From Methylocella sp. (lineage in GTDB: Bacteria > Pseudomonadota > Alphaproteobacteria > Rhizobiales > Beijerinckiaceae): 64,000 nucleotides of DNA. The notes under the pieces are model-generated. The model saw nothing but the letters and a program-made list of their open reading frames with translations, made no database searches and was not told the origin of the DNA. A program made the translations under genes and the position numbers. Numbering within the stretch: the first letter of the stretch is position 1; each line of letters begins with the position of its first letter. Positions 44,561 to 54,019 of the stretch are shown here, one piece after another. The DNA lies in the NCBI GenBank assembly GCA_037200525.1, contig JBBCGG010000001.1, forward strand, positions 2,770,501 through 2,834,500, given 5' to 3'.

Positions 44561-46024
44561 ATGGTTTGCAAGACCGCCGCTTCGACGCTGATTGCCCTGG
44601 CGACTGGAATCGCGGCGCTGGCTCTTGCCGCATCGATATCGCTTGGGGAACTGAAAGCTGAAGAACGCGCCGTCCCCGCCGATCAGGCTCCAGCTCAGCC
44701 CGCGGCTGTCGACCAGACTCTTGCCGAGGCGGCGACCCTTGAAGACAGCGGCGACCAAGCCAGTCTTGTTTTCGAACTGTCGGCCTCGGTCGACGCCAGC
44801 GCCTTTGTAATGGCTAGTCCGGATCGCGTCATTGTCGATGCGCCGCAACTCCAGTTCTTGATCGATCCGGAAATCGGCAAGGCTTCGACGCCTCGGCGCC
44901 GCGCCGCCAACCCCGTCAAGTCGATCATTAAATCTGCGGGGCTCATCGCCTCGTTTCGCTTCGGCCAACTTGGGCCGGGACGCTCGCGCATCGTTATCGA
45001 CCTTGGCGCGCCGGCGCGGATTGTTCGCGCGAGTTGCGAAAAAGGCGATGCGACGCGGAAGCCGCGTCTTGTTATCGAGCTCGCCAAGACGAATTCGGCA
45101 CATTTCGCCGCCGACGCGCAGAACGCGCGCGCCGCCTTGGCCCCGCCGGCGCAAACGCGGATCGCGGATAAAATTCAGACGGCGGCCGGTAAGCCGATCG
45201 TCATGATCGACCCGGGTCATGGCGGAATCGACCGTGGCGCCGCCGTCAACGGGTTGATCGAGAAAGATTTGGTGCTCGATTTCGCCAAAGCTCTGGCTGC
45301 GAAACTAGAGACGGATGGGCGTTACCAGCCCGTCATGACGCGCGAGGACGACAGTTTTATTCCCCTTGGCGAACGAGTGAGGATGGCGCGCGATCGGAAA
45401 GTAGCGCTGTTCGTCTCGATTCATGCCGACACGCTGGCCGATGCGACGGATGTCTCCGGCGCGACGGTCTATACCGCTTCGGATCGCGCTTCAGACGCCG
45501 AAGCCGCGCGCGTCGCCGAGAAGGAAAACCAATCGGACGCCGCGGCGGGTCTTGATGGAACTGATGACGCCGGCAACGTCTCCGACATTCTGTATGATTT
45601 GACGAGACGCGAAACCCGCGCCTACAGCCACGTCTTCGCTCATACTTTGCTGAATTATTGGAAGGTGGCGGCGCGACTTAATAAGAATCCGCAGCGGTCG
45701 GCGGGTTTCCGGGTTCTGAAGGCGCCTGATGTGCCTTCAGTTCTGGTGGAGCTCGGCTATCTTTCCAACGAAAAAGACGATATCGCGCTGACTTCGCCAG
45801 ATTGGCGCGACAAGGCGTCCAGCCGCATGGCCGAGGCCATCGAAGCATTTTTCGCCGCGCGAGGCGAGACGGCAATCTTTGCCCCCGAGGATAAGGATCA
45901 GGCGCCGGTTGGGACGATTCCAGACGCGCCTGCCGGCTCAGGATCTGCGCCGGATGACAATTTTTCGGCTGAAAAAGCAGCGTCGCCCGAGGCGTCCGCA
46001 GATTTGGCGACAAAAGCGAATTGA
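44561..46024 (+). CDS. N-acetylmuramoyl-L-alanine amidase (AmiC-like)
   Basis: A 487-residue periplasmic zinc amidase that cleaves septal peptidoglycan. A signal region (ALATGIAALALAASISLGE) is followed by an AMIN domain (SLVFELSASVDASAFVMASP, IASFRFGQLGPGRSRIVIDL). The Amidase_3 domain shows IVMIDPGHGGIDRGAAVNGL, FVSIHADTLADATDVSGATV and VPSVLVELGYLSNEKDD. The Zn ligands are the His of PGHGG, a Glu and the His of SIHAD. It sits between rne and PBP1a, the usual Rhizobiales order. The C-terminal 50 residues are acidic and low complexity. Confidence 0.94.
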   Translation: MVCKTAASTLIALATGIAALALAASISLGELKAEERAVPADQAPAQPAAVDQTLAEAATLEDSGDQASLVFELSASVDASAFVMASPDRVIVDAPQLQFLIDPEIGKASTPRRRAANPVKSIIKSAGLIASFRFGQLGPGRSRIVIDLGAPARIVRASCEKGDATRKPRLVIELAKTNSAHFAADAQNARAALAPPAQTRIADKIQTAAGKPIVMIDPGHGGIDRGAAVNGLIEKDLVLDFAKALAAKLETDGRYQPVMTREDDSFIPLGERVRMARDRKVALFVSIHADTLADATDVSGATVYTASDRASDAEAARVAEKENQSDAAAGLDGTDDAGNVSDILYDLTRRETRAYSHVFAHTLLNYWKVAARLNKNPQRSAGFRVLKAPDVPSVLVELGYLSNEKDDIALTSPDWRDKASSRMAEAIEAFFAARGETAIFAPEDKDQAPVGTIPDAPAGSGSAPDDNFSAEKAASPEASADLATKAN

Positions 46025-46204
46025 AGTGTGGGGCGATCGGATCTAACCGAGGCGGCGTCAATCGAAATAGCGAATTCGGTCTGGCGTCCGGCAGCTTGAC
46101 AAACTATTAACACAAAAGCGCCGCAGGGATGAGCGATCAGCTTTGTCGTCGGCTTTGGGCGCCGAGCGCATTTGTTAATTTGGTTGCTGAAAAGGCCCGT
46201 TCGC

Positions 46205-48616
46205 ATGCAGCTTATTGCCCGGTTACTCGGTTTTATTTTCGCCACTGGCGCGATTGTTTTTGTTGTCGCAGCTTGTGCGGCCGGACTGCTGGTCTGGAAA
46301 TTCGAACAAGACCTCCCCGATTATACACAGCTCAAGAACTATGAGCCGAAAGTGATGACGCGCGTTCACGCCGGCGACGGCTCTCTCGTCGCCGAATATG
46401 CGCATGAACGGCGCCTCTATCTGCCCAGCGCCGCCATTCCAGCTCTCGTCAAAGACGCCTTCCTATCGGCTGAGGACAAGAATTTTTACTCCCATGCGGG
46501 CGTCGATCCAGAAGGCATCGTTCGCGCCTTCGTCGTGCTGGTCCAGGGCGGCAAAAGAGTTCAAGGCGCCTCGACCATTACACAGCAGGTCGCCAAGAAT
46601 TTTCTGTTGACGAATGAGCGCTCCTTTGAACGCAAAATCAGAGAGGCTTTGCTGGCGTTTCGCATCGAGGGCGCCTATTCAAAGGATAAGATCCTCGAAC
46701 TCTATCTGAACGAAATCTATCTCGGTCTTGGCAATTATGGCGTCGCTGCAGCGGCCCTGAATTACTTCGACAAGTCGGTGCACGAACTCACCATTGCGCA
46801 AGCAGCTTATCTCGCGGCTTTGCCGAAGGCACCTAATAATTATCATCCCTTCCTGAAACGGGAACGGGCGATCGAGCGGCGCAATTGGGTGATCGACCGT
46901 ATGGTCGAGAACGGCTACGTCTCACGTGCGGATGGCGAGAAGGCCAAGGCCGAACCGCTTGGCGTCAACCCGCGCGTTCTCTCGCCGAATTCGATCGCCG
47001 CCGGATATTTCGCGGAAGAGGTCCGCCGCGAACTCGGCGAGCGCTATGGCGAAAAGAAGCTTTACGAGGGCGGCCTATCAGTCCGCACGACGCTCGATCC
47101 GAAAATGCAGCTTATGGCGCGCCGCGCTTTGGTTGACGGTCTCGTGCGCTACGATGAAGCGCATGGCTTTCGCGGACCGATGCGTCATATTGATATTAGC
47201 CAAGATTGGGGAGTTTCACTCGCCGACATTCCGATTCTCGGCGATGTCTCGCCTTGGCGTTTAGCTGTGATTATTGATGCGAATGAGACCGGCGCGCGAA
47301 TAGGCCTGCAACCAAAACGAGAAAAATCCGGCGAAGTTGAGCGCGAGCGTGAATCAGGAACGCTCACCAATGTCGGCATGCATTGGACGCGAGGCGCTGG
47401 CGCGCGATCATCGCTTGGGCCCGGCGACGTCGTCTATGTTGAGCCGATCGACGGCAAGCCCGGCCAGTATAGGCTGCGCCAGATCCCCGAAGTCAGCGGC
47501 GCCATCATCGCGATGGATCCCTATACCGGCCGCGTCTTTGCGATGGTCGGCGGGTTCTCCTTCGATCAATCCGAGTTCAACCGCGCGACGCAGGCTCTGC
47601 GTCAGCCGGGCTCCTCCTTCAAGCCTTTCGTCTACGCAACAGCGCTCGATAATGGCTATACGCCATCCTCGATCGTGCTTGATGCGCCAATCGAAATCGA
47701 TCAGGGCGCCGGCCTTGGCGTTTGGCGGCCGGAGAATTTCGAAGGCAAGTCGAGCGGTCCGCATACTTTGCGCTATGGCGTCGAGCATTCGATCAACCAG
47801 ATGACCGTCCGGCTCGCCCGCGATGTCGGAATGCCGCTGATTGTGGAATACGCCAAGCGTTTTGGCATTTATGACGATCTGCCGCCATTTCTGTCCATGT
47901 CGCTCGGCTCAGGCGAGACGACCTTGCTCCGCATGACGACCGCCTATTCGATGCTGGCCAATGGCGGCAAGAGGATCAAGGCGACCCTCATCGACCGCAT
48001 CCAGGATCGCTGGGGCCATACGCTCTACCGCCATGACGAGCGCACATGCGAAGGTTGCGACGCCGCGAAGTGGGAGAACCAGCCGGAGCCGAAACTGATC
48101 GACAATCGCGAGCAGGTGCTGGATCCGCTTACCGCCTATCAGATCACCTCGATCATGGAAGGCGTGATCCAGCGCGGAACCGGGCAGGCGATCAGGGAGG
48201 TCGGCAAACATTTGGCGGGCAAAACCGGCACGACCAACGAGGCCAAGGATCTGTGGTTCGTCGGCTATTCGCCCGACCTCGCCGTCGGCGTTTTCATGGG
48301 TTACGACCAGCCGCGGTCGCTGGGCGATTCAGCGCAAGCCGCGCAATACACAGCGCCGATTTTCCGCGATTTCATGAAGATGGCGCTGAAAGACAAGCCC
48401 GACGTGCCGTTTCGCGTACCGCCGGGGATCAAGCTGATCTCGGTCGACGCAAAGTCCGGCATGCGCTCGAGCGGCTCCGGCACCATACTCGAGGCGTTCA
48501 AGCCCGGCACGGCGCCGCCCGATTCTTACGCCGCAAGCGAGTCAAGCCCGCGCGCGCAAGCCGTCAATCCTGACGCGGACCGGCTTGTGGGAACTGGGAC
48601 GGGAGGCTTGTATTAA
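46205..48616 (+). CDS. mrcA: Penicillin-binding protein 1A (bifunctional)
   Basis: An 803-residue class A PBP with an N-terminal membrane anchor (FIFATGAIVFVVAACAAGLL). The glycosyltransferase 51 domain has FLSAEDKNFYSHAGVDPEGI, GASTITQQVAKNFLL and ELYLNEIYLG. The transpeptidase domain has SxxK in QPGSSFKPFVYATALD, SxN in VEHSINQMTVRLA and KTG in LAGKTGTTNEAKDLWFVGYS. An OB-type insert lies in between. The ATG at 46205 has AAAGG upstream; a TTG at 46172 is in frame. It is downstream of the amidase and upstream of prfB. Confidence 0.96.
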   Translation: MQLIARLLGFIFATGAIVFVVAACAAGLLVWKFEQDLPDYTQLKNYEPKVMTRVHAGDGSLVAEYAHERRLYLPSAAIPALVKDAFLSAEDKNFYSHAGVDPEGIVRAFVVLVQGGKRVQGASTITQQVAKNFLLTNERSFERKIREALLAFRIEGAYSKDKILELYLNEIYLGLGNYGVAAAALNYFDKSVHELTIAQAAYLAALPKAPNNYHPFLKRERAIERRNWVIDRMVENGYVSRADGEKAKAEPLGVNPRVLSPNSIAAGYFAEEVRRELGERYGEKKLYEGGLSVRTTLDPKMQLMARRALVDGLVRYDEAHGFRGPMRHIDISQDWGVSLADIPILGDVSPWRLAVIIDANETGARIGLQPKREKSGEVERERESGTLTNVGMHWTRGAGARSSLGPGDVVYVEPIDGKPGQYRLRQIPEVSGAIIAMDPYTGRVFAMVGGFSFDQSEFNRATQALRQPGSSFKPFVYATALDNGYTPSSIVLDAPIEIDQGAGLGVWRPENFEGKSSGPHTLRYGVEHSINQMTVRLARDVGMPLIVEYAKRFGIYDDLPPFLSMSLGSGETTLLRMTTAYSMLANGGKRIKATLIDRIQDRWGHTLYRHDERTCEGCDAAKWENQPEPKLIDNREQVLDPLTAYQITSIMEGVIQRGTGQAIREVGKHLAGKTGTTNEAKDLWFVGYSPDLAVGVFMGYDQPRSLGDSAQAAQYTAPIFRDFMKMALKDKPDVPFRVPPGIKLISVDAKSGMRSSGSGTILEAFKPGTAPPDSYAASESSPRAQAVNPDADRLVGTGTGGLY

Positions 48617-48637
48617 GCTCCCCTCCGCCAGCGTCTC

Positions 48638-48979
48638 TCATGGCTGACTTGAGGGCTTGGACGAATAACGGCCCTTAACGTCTTCTATGTCCTCAAGCAT
48701 CCGCTTCATATCCCGAATGGCCTTTTCTTCCTTATGGGTCAACGGGCGATCGGGGTGAAAATGGTCGAGCAATACGGCGAGCGCGTCCTCGATCCGGCCA
48801 ATCTGCTTGCCGTAGCTCGCGACCTCGGAGATGACTTTTTCCTCAACCTTCGGGTCTGAGGATTTTCCCATATTGACGCTGATGAGGCTGAACTGGTCGC
48901 CGATTGAACTGAGAAATCCGGTGAGCCAGCTAAAAGATTGGGTGACGTCGCCCGAGAGTGGCAGCTTGAAGTCCGGCAT
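48638..48979 (-). CDS. Hypothetical cytosolic protein (113 residues)
   Basis: A helical protein, MPDFKLPLSGDVTQSFSWLT then FLSSIGDQFSLISVNMGKSS. Its charged C-terminal half (VISEVASYGKQIGRIEDALA, HKEEKAIRDMKRMLEDIED) could form a coiled coil. GGAG lies 6 bases before the ATG at 48979. No signal peptide and no recognised family. It lies between the convergent PBP1a gene and the divergent prfB. Confidence 0.65.
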   Translation of the reverse strand: MPDFKLPLSGDVTQSFSWLTGFLSSIGDQFSLISVNMGKSSDPKVEEKVISEVASYGKQIGRIEDALAVLLDHFHPDRPLTHKEEKAIRDMKRMLEDIEDVKGRYSSKPSSQP

Positions 48980-49165
48980 GGCGTTCTCCATGAAGCAGAC
49001 GAACATTGTAGAATGGCCAGCGGGGACGGCAAAATCTTCGTCCACCTCGACGCGAGGGCGCGCGGTGTCCCGACCGCCCATTTACACGGAAAGCCAGCGT
49101 CTCTATCTATAGTATAACCTGTTGCGGCGCTTCCGTCGCCTTCCCCCATTCAGAGAGCTTTAAAA

Positions 49166-50297
49166 ATGCGCGCCGAAGCCGAAGCGTTGGTTCTAGCCAT
49201 CAAGCAATCCATGGGATTGCTGAGGAGGCATCTTTGACGTCGATACTGCTGGCCGGCGGCTCGCCGAACTGAACGCCAAAGTCGAAGATCCGAATCTTTG
49301 GGACGATACGGAGGCCGCGCAGAAAATCATGCGCGAGCGCACCGAAATCGAAGACAGACTTGGCTCGATCCATCGCTTTCAAAGCGAGCTTGAGGACGCT
49401 GTCACCCTGGTCGAATTGGCCGAGGCGGAGGAGGATGCGGCGACCGAAAGGGAAGCGATAGATCAGCTGAAAGCGCTGAAGATCGAGGCGGAGCGGCGGC
49501 AAATCGAGGCGCTGCTCTCCGGCGAGGTTGATGGCAATGATACATATATCGAGGTTCATTCCGGCGCTGGCGGCACGGAGAGTTGTGATTGGGCGCGCAT
49601 GCTATTTCGCATGTATGCCCGCTGGGGCGAGCGGCATAAGTTCAAGGTCGAGATCATCGAGGAGACCGCTGGCGACGAGGCTGGCCTGAAGTCGGGCACC
49701 CTGGTCGTCAAGGGCCATAACGCCCATGGCTGGGCGAAGACCGAATCCGGAGTGCACCGCCTGGTGCGGATTTCGCCGTTCGATTCCAATGCTCGCCGCC
49801 ATACGAGCTTCGCTTCTGTCTGGGTTTACCCGGTGATCGACGACAAGATCGATATCGACGTCAAGGAAAGCGATTGCCGGATCGACACCTATCGTTCATC
49901 GGGTGCGGGCGGTCAGCACGTCAACACCACTGATTCCGCAGTGCGCATTACGCATATTCCGTCGGGCATCGTCGTCGCCTGCCAGGGTGAGCGTTCGCAG
50001 CATAAGAACCGGGCGACCGCCTGGAACATGCTGCGCGCACGCCTATACGAGCAGGAGATCGAGCGCCGCGAGGCGGAGTCGAACGCCACCGAAGCGACGA
50101 AAACCGAAATCGGCTGGGGCCATCAAATCCGCTCCTACGTGCTGCAACCCTATCAATTGGTCAAAGATCTGCGCACCGGCGCGACATCGGCGACGCCCGA
50201 CGACGTTCTCGATGGCGACCTCGATAATTTTATGGAAGCCGCGCTGGCGCAAAGAGTCTCGGGCGGCGCTGCGCTCGTCGTCGAGGACGTCGACTAG
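49166..50297 (+). CDS. prfB: Peptide chain release factor 2, with programmed +1 frameshift
   Basis: RF2 recognises UGA and UAA. Twenty-three codons (MRAEAEALVLAIKQSMGLLR...) precede an in-frame TGA at 49235-49237. The remaining frame continues from GAC-GTC after a +1 shift to the stop at 50297, giving about 376 residues. The stop-codon anticodon tripeptide SPF (RLVRISPFDSNA) and the catalytic GGQ (SSGAGGQHVNTTDSAVRITH) are present. The shift site is canonical, see its own entry. rhomboid follows. Confidence 0.96.
49223..49238 (+). promoter_or_regulatory. Programmed +1 frameshift site of prfB
   Basis: AGGAGG (49223-49228) lies three bases before CTTTGAC, with CTT in the P site and TGA at 49235. 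This is the classical RF2 autoregulation signal: low RF2 lets the ribosome slip from CTT to TTT, skip one base and resume at GAC. Confidence 0.93.
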
Positions 50298-50421
50298 AGC
50301 AGACGGGAGCGATTGTGCAGCTTGCGTGCGGCGATCCCAATTAGGTCGAATAGCCCGCAAGCCCCAAACTCGCGTCGCATTTTAATGTTCTTTCAGAAGT
50401 CTCACCACCGAGGCCTTGCAT

Positions 50422-51258
50422 ATGCCGCGCGCAAACGAAAAAATCTTCAATGTGCCAAAGGTGGTGATGGGGCTCGTCGGCGTTCTCGTCCTCATCCAGG
50501 CGGTATGCGATCTCGTCTCGCCGGAAAGCCAACTCAATATCATCCGACGCTTTGCTTTCGTGCCCGGGCGTTTCACCTTCGCCTTCGATCCGGATCGGGT
50601 CTCCGCGGCCTATAACGCGATTGCCCAAACCGATGAGACGAGCGCCCAGATCGGCCGCTTTTTCCTCGGCGATGGCGAGCCGCAATGGTGGACGCCGCTT
50701 ACCTATGCGTTTTTGCATGGCGGCTGGGCGCATGTCGGATTGAACTGCCTTTGGCTTGTCGCTTTCGGCTCAGCCGTGGCGCGCCGGTTCGGAACCGCGC
50801 GCTTTCTGGTTTTTTGCGCAATCTCCGCCGTTGCCGGCGCCTTCATGCATTTTCTGACTCATATGAGCGATTTGCAGCCGGTCATCGGCGCATCGGCGGT
50901 GGTCTCCGCCGCCATGGCCGCAGTGGTGCGGTTCGCCTTTCAACCCGGCGCGCCGCTTGGCGCCGCGCTGGGATTTGGGGATCGATCGGGCGGCGATCAT
51001 GTCTATCGCCAACCGGCGTTGCCTCTGCGGGAAGTTTTCTCCAATCGCTCTGCGATAGGTTTCCTCGGTTTCTGGTTTCTCGCCAATTTCTTGTTTGGCG
51101 TGTTCCCGAGCGCGGCGGGAATTGCCGGTGCGAGCATCGCCTGGGAGGCTCACATCGGGGGCTTTCTGCTTGGTTTTCTGGCGTTTCGATGGTTCGATCC
51201 GCCGTCTCATTTCGTCGAGCGCGACCAAAAGCCCGGCTCGCCGATCACTCGAATCTAA
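50422..51258 (+). CDS. Rhomboid family intramembrane serine protease
   Basis: A 278-residue membrane protease with about six hydrophobic segments. The loop/first-helix signature WWTPLTYAFLHGGWAHVGLN, the catalytic serine in PVIGASAVVSAAMAA and the catalytic histidine in SIAWEAHIGGFLLGF are all present. GAGG lies 9 bases before the ATG at 50422. The substrate is unknown. It follows prfB and precedes a DUF2721 gene on the same strand. Confidence 0.93.
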   Translation: MPRANEKIFNVPKVVMGLVGVLVLIQAVCDLVSPESQLNIIRRFAFVPGRFTFAFDPDRVSAAYNAIAQTDETSAQIGRFFLGDGEPQWWTPLTYAFLHGGWAHVGLNCLWLVAFGSAVARRFGTARFLVFCAISAVAGAFMHFLTHMSDLQPVIGASAVVSAAMAAVVRFAFQPGAPLGAALGFGDRSGGDHVYRQPALPLREVFSNRSAIGFLGFWFLANFLFGVFPSAAGIAGASIAWEAHIGGFLLGFLAFRWFDPPSHFVERDQKPGSPITRI

Positions 51259-51274
51259 AGCGGCTTCGGACGCC

Positions 51275-51775
51275 ATGTTCGAACTCAGTAATACGGTCGT
51301 ATCGCTAGATACGGTAGCCCACGTCATTCAGGTGGCTTTGACGCCGGTCTTTCTGTTAAGCGGCGTGGCGACGCTGCTCGGCGTTTTCTCAACCCGCCTT
51401 GGCCGCGTGTCCGATCGGGTCGATCGTTTATCCGAAGCCGCTGAGACCGCGGCGCCCGAGGAAGCGGCGCGTTTATCTGTTCAGCTTGAATATCTGCGCC
51501 GCCGATCTCTGGATTTAGACGTTGCGGTCTTGCTTGGCGCAGTGGGCGGCGGCGCAACCTGCGCCGCGACGCTAACGCTATTCGTTGGAGCCTTGCGCAA
51601 TGCGGCCGCCGCATCGATCTTATTTACGCTTTTTGGGGTCGCCGTTCTGTGCACGCTTGGCGCGCTGACCGCATTTGTGACCGAGATGTTGATGGCGGGT
51701 AAGGGCTTGCGCATCCGAGCCGCCCACTGCGAGGAATCGTTCGCGCGCAGTCAACGCGGCGGCGCCAACCCCTGA
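51275..51775 (+). CDS. DUF2721 family membrane protein
   Basis: A 166-residue protein with three hydrophobic segments (VIQVALTPVFLLSGVATLLG, AVLLGAVGGGATCAATLTLF, ILFTLFGVAVLCTLGALTAF). The conserved loop RLGRVSDRVDRLSEAAE between the first two is the DUF2721 hallmark. Start at the ATG at 51275, 17 bases after the rhomboid stop. Function unknown. Confidence 0.85.
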   Translation: MFELSNTVVSLDTVAHVIQVALTPVFLLSGVATLLGVFSTRLGRVSDRVDRLSEAAETAAPEEAARLSVQLEYLRRRSLDLDVAVLLGAVGGGATCAATLTLFVGALRNAAAASILFTLFGVAVLCTLGALTAFVTEMLMAGKGLRIRAAHCEESFARSQRGGANP

Positions 51776-51815
51776 GTCGATCGTGGTTGCACGCGCTCGC
51801 CAGCGCTTGGCGCCA

Positions 51816-53089
51816 TCAGCTAAGGATGCGTCGGCGCCGCTGCGGCTTCATCAATGGACGTTTGAAGATTGCAATGATTTCAACATGGGGCGAATGGCGA
51901 AACTGGTCGATCGGCTCGACCTGCGCCAGCTCATAGCCCCCCGCGCAAAGGATTGCCGCATCGCGCGCGAAAGTCTGCACGTTGCAGGATACTGCGACGA
52001 CAAGCGGGACCACTGAGCCCGCAAGAGCGCGCGCCTGCTGCTCGGCGCCCGCGCGCGGCGGATCGAAGACTACCGCGTCGAAAACGGCCAGTTCCGCCGG
52101 TCCAAGCGGACGGCGGAAAAGATCGCGCGTCTCGACGCTTACTGGGCGCAACCCTTCAACATGCGACGCTTTGGCGAGAGCCTCAAGGGCCGGCTCCTCG
52201 AAATCAAAGGCCTGAACCCGCGCGAATTCCGCTAAACGCAAGGAGAGCGTGCCAACTCCGGCAAAGAGATCGGCGATCCGGTGGGCGCCGGCGAGCGCAT
52301 TGCGAACTCTCGCCGCGAGCGCCGCCTCGCCGGCCTCCGTCGCCTGTAGAAAAGCGCCCGGCGGCAGGGCGACCATCGCCCGGCCCATCGCGACGAAAGT
52401 AGGTCGCTGGAGAGTCACGATCGCGCCGTGGTTTGAAAGGCGCGCGAGATTTTGCCTCAGCGCAAGCCTTACCAGCCTTTTTGTCTCGTCTTCGTTCAGC
52501 GCCCCATGACCTTTGAGATCGACGTCGAGACCTGACGTTGTTGCGGTGACAAGAATGTCTAGCGGCTTCCGGAACTCGCCAGAACCTGCGCCAAAGCTCC
52601 AGCGATCGCCGGAGCCTCGCGCATCGAGGGGGCCAGCAGCGGACAATCTTCAATCTCGATGATTTTGTGCGAGCGGGCTTCCATGAATCCGGTGACTGCA
52701 TTCCCCGTCTCATCAGTTCGCGCGTGGAAAGTTGCGCGGCGGCGCCCCTCGCCATGCGCGTCGATGAGAGGCGCAATCTTGGCGGCGAGGCCTGCATGCT
52801 GCAACGCCTCTGCGAGAAGGCTCTCCTTCCAATGTGCGTAAGGCGCTTGCGCCAGGGTTTGAACCGCGCAGCCGCCGCAGATTGAAAAATAACGGCAAAA
52901 AGGCGCGATGCGATCCGGGCTCGCGACGGCGATCTCGACCAATTTTCCGCGAGAGCCGTCGACTTCGGCGATAATCGTTTCGCCCGCCAAGGCGTAGGGT
53001 ACGAAAATCCCGCCGTCCGGTCCTCGCACGACGCCTTCGCCGCGCTGTCCGAGCCGCTCGATTTGAAGCCGGGCGTTGAGGCTGATCAT
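51816..53089 (-). pseudogene. TrmA/RlmD-family RNA (uracil-5-)-methyltransferase, frameshifted
   Basis: From the ATG at 53089 one frame encodes a TRAM-like start (RLQIERLGQRGEGVVRGPDG) and the 4Fe-4S Cys cluster in CRYFSICGGCAVQ, with the C of IEIEDCPLL. It breaks at about 52570. A second frame continues KPLDILVTATTSGLDVDLKG with HRIADLFAGVGTLSLRLAEF, VFDAVVFDPPRAGAEQQARA and the catalytic loop VVAVSCNVQTFARD to 51816. One missing base accounts for the break. It overlaps tlyA by 4 bases, as in many Rhizobiales. Which RNA it methylates is not evident. Confidence 0.88.
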
Positions 53090-53860
53090 AACTTTGTAGC
53101 GCCGATGAGAAATTCGCGATTGCCGTCGCCGCCTTCAATTGGGGAGGCGATGAGGCCGTCGATCCCCCAACCGAGCGATTGGATCAGATCCCTGATTTTG
53201 GCGCAGACTTTGTCGTGAACGGCCGGGTCCTTGACGATGCCTTTGACAACATGGCTAGGGCCCGCTTCGAACTGAGGCTTGATCAAAGCGACAAGTTTTG
53301 CGTCTGACGCGGCAAGCAAAAGCACCGGCGGAAGAACCAAGGTCAGCGAAATAAAGCTCACATCGAAGGTTATGAACTTCGGCGGCTCCGGCAGAGAGTC
53401 AGGCGCAAAACTTCGTGCGTCGGTCGCCTTCATATGATGTCACGCGCGGGTCGCGGGCGAGATCAGGATGCAATTGGCCACGCCCGACATCGATTGCGAC
53501 GATTTGGCGAGCGCCTCGGCTCAAAAGCACATGGGTGAAGCCTCCCGTTGAGGCGCCGACATCGAGACAGGCGAGCCCCATCGGATTGAAACCGAACGCA
53601 TCCAGCGCCGCCGCGAGCTTTACGCCGCCGCGCGAGACCCAAGGGTAGGGCGCCGCGGCCTCAATCTGCGTCGAGGGACTGATTGCCTCGGAGGCTCTGC
53701 GCAAAACTTTGCCGTCGGCGCGCACAAGGCCAGCCGCGATCGCTTCTTGCGCCTTGGCGCGGCTCGCGAAGAATTTTCTGTCGACAAGCGCGAGGTCGGC
53801 GCGTTGGCGCGAACCGATGCCTGTTTCGGACATATCGGAAGGCTTTGGCGTTGGACGCAT
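53086..53860 (-). pseudogene. tlyA: TlyA family rRNA (cytidine-2'-O)-methyltransferase, frameshifted
   Basis: One frame carries the S4-like domain (RADLALVDRKFFASRAKAQE, LVRADGKVLRR) and the SAM motif ACLDVGASTGGFTHVLL up to DPRVTSYEG. After one extra base at about 53425 the second frame continues TDARSFAPDSLPEPPKFITF, IKPQFEAGPSHVVKGIV and GDGNREFLIGATKL. ATG at 53860 or 53833 may start it. The dxs-tlyA-TrmA order is conserved in the order. Both this gene and the next one are broken within 860 bases. Confidence 0.9.
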
Positions 53861-54019
53861 GAGGCGGTCTCGCAACCTCGTCGGAGAGACGGATGTTTGG
53901 TAGGTCAGCGGCGGATTTCTATCGCCATCGCGCCAGGCGGTCTTGTTCGCGCCGCGGGCCGGCCCAGCCGTCGAGTCTGCGGCCACCAATTCGGATCAGC
54001 CTACCAGATCCGCTCCGCC

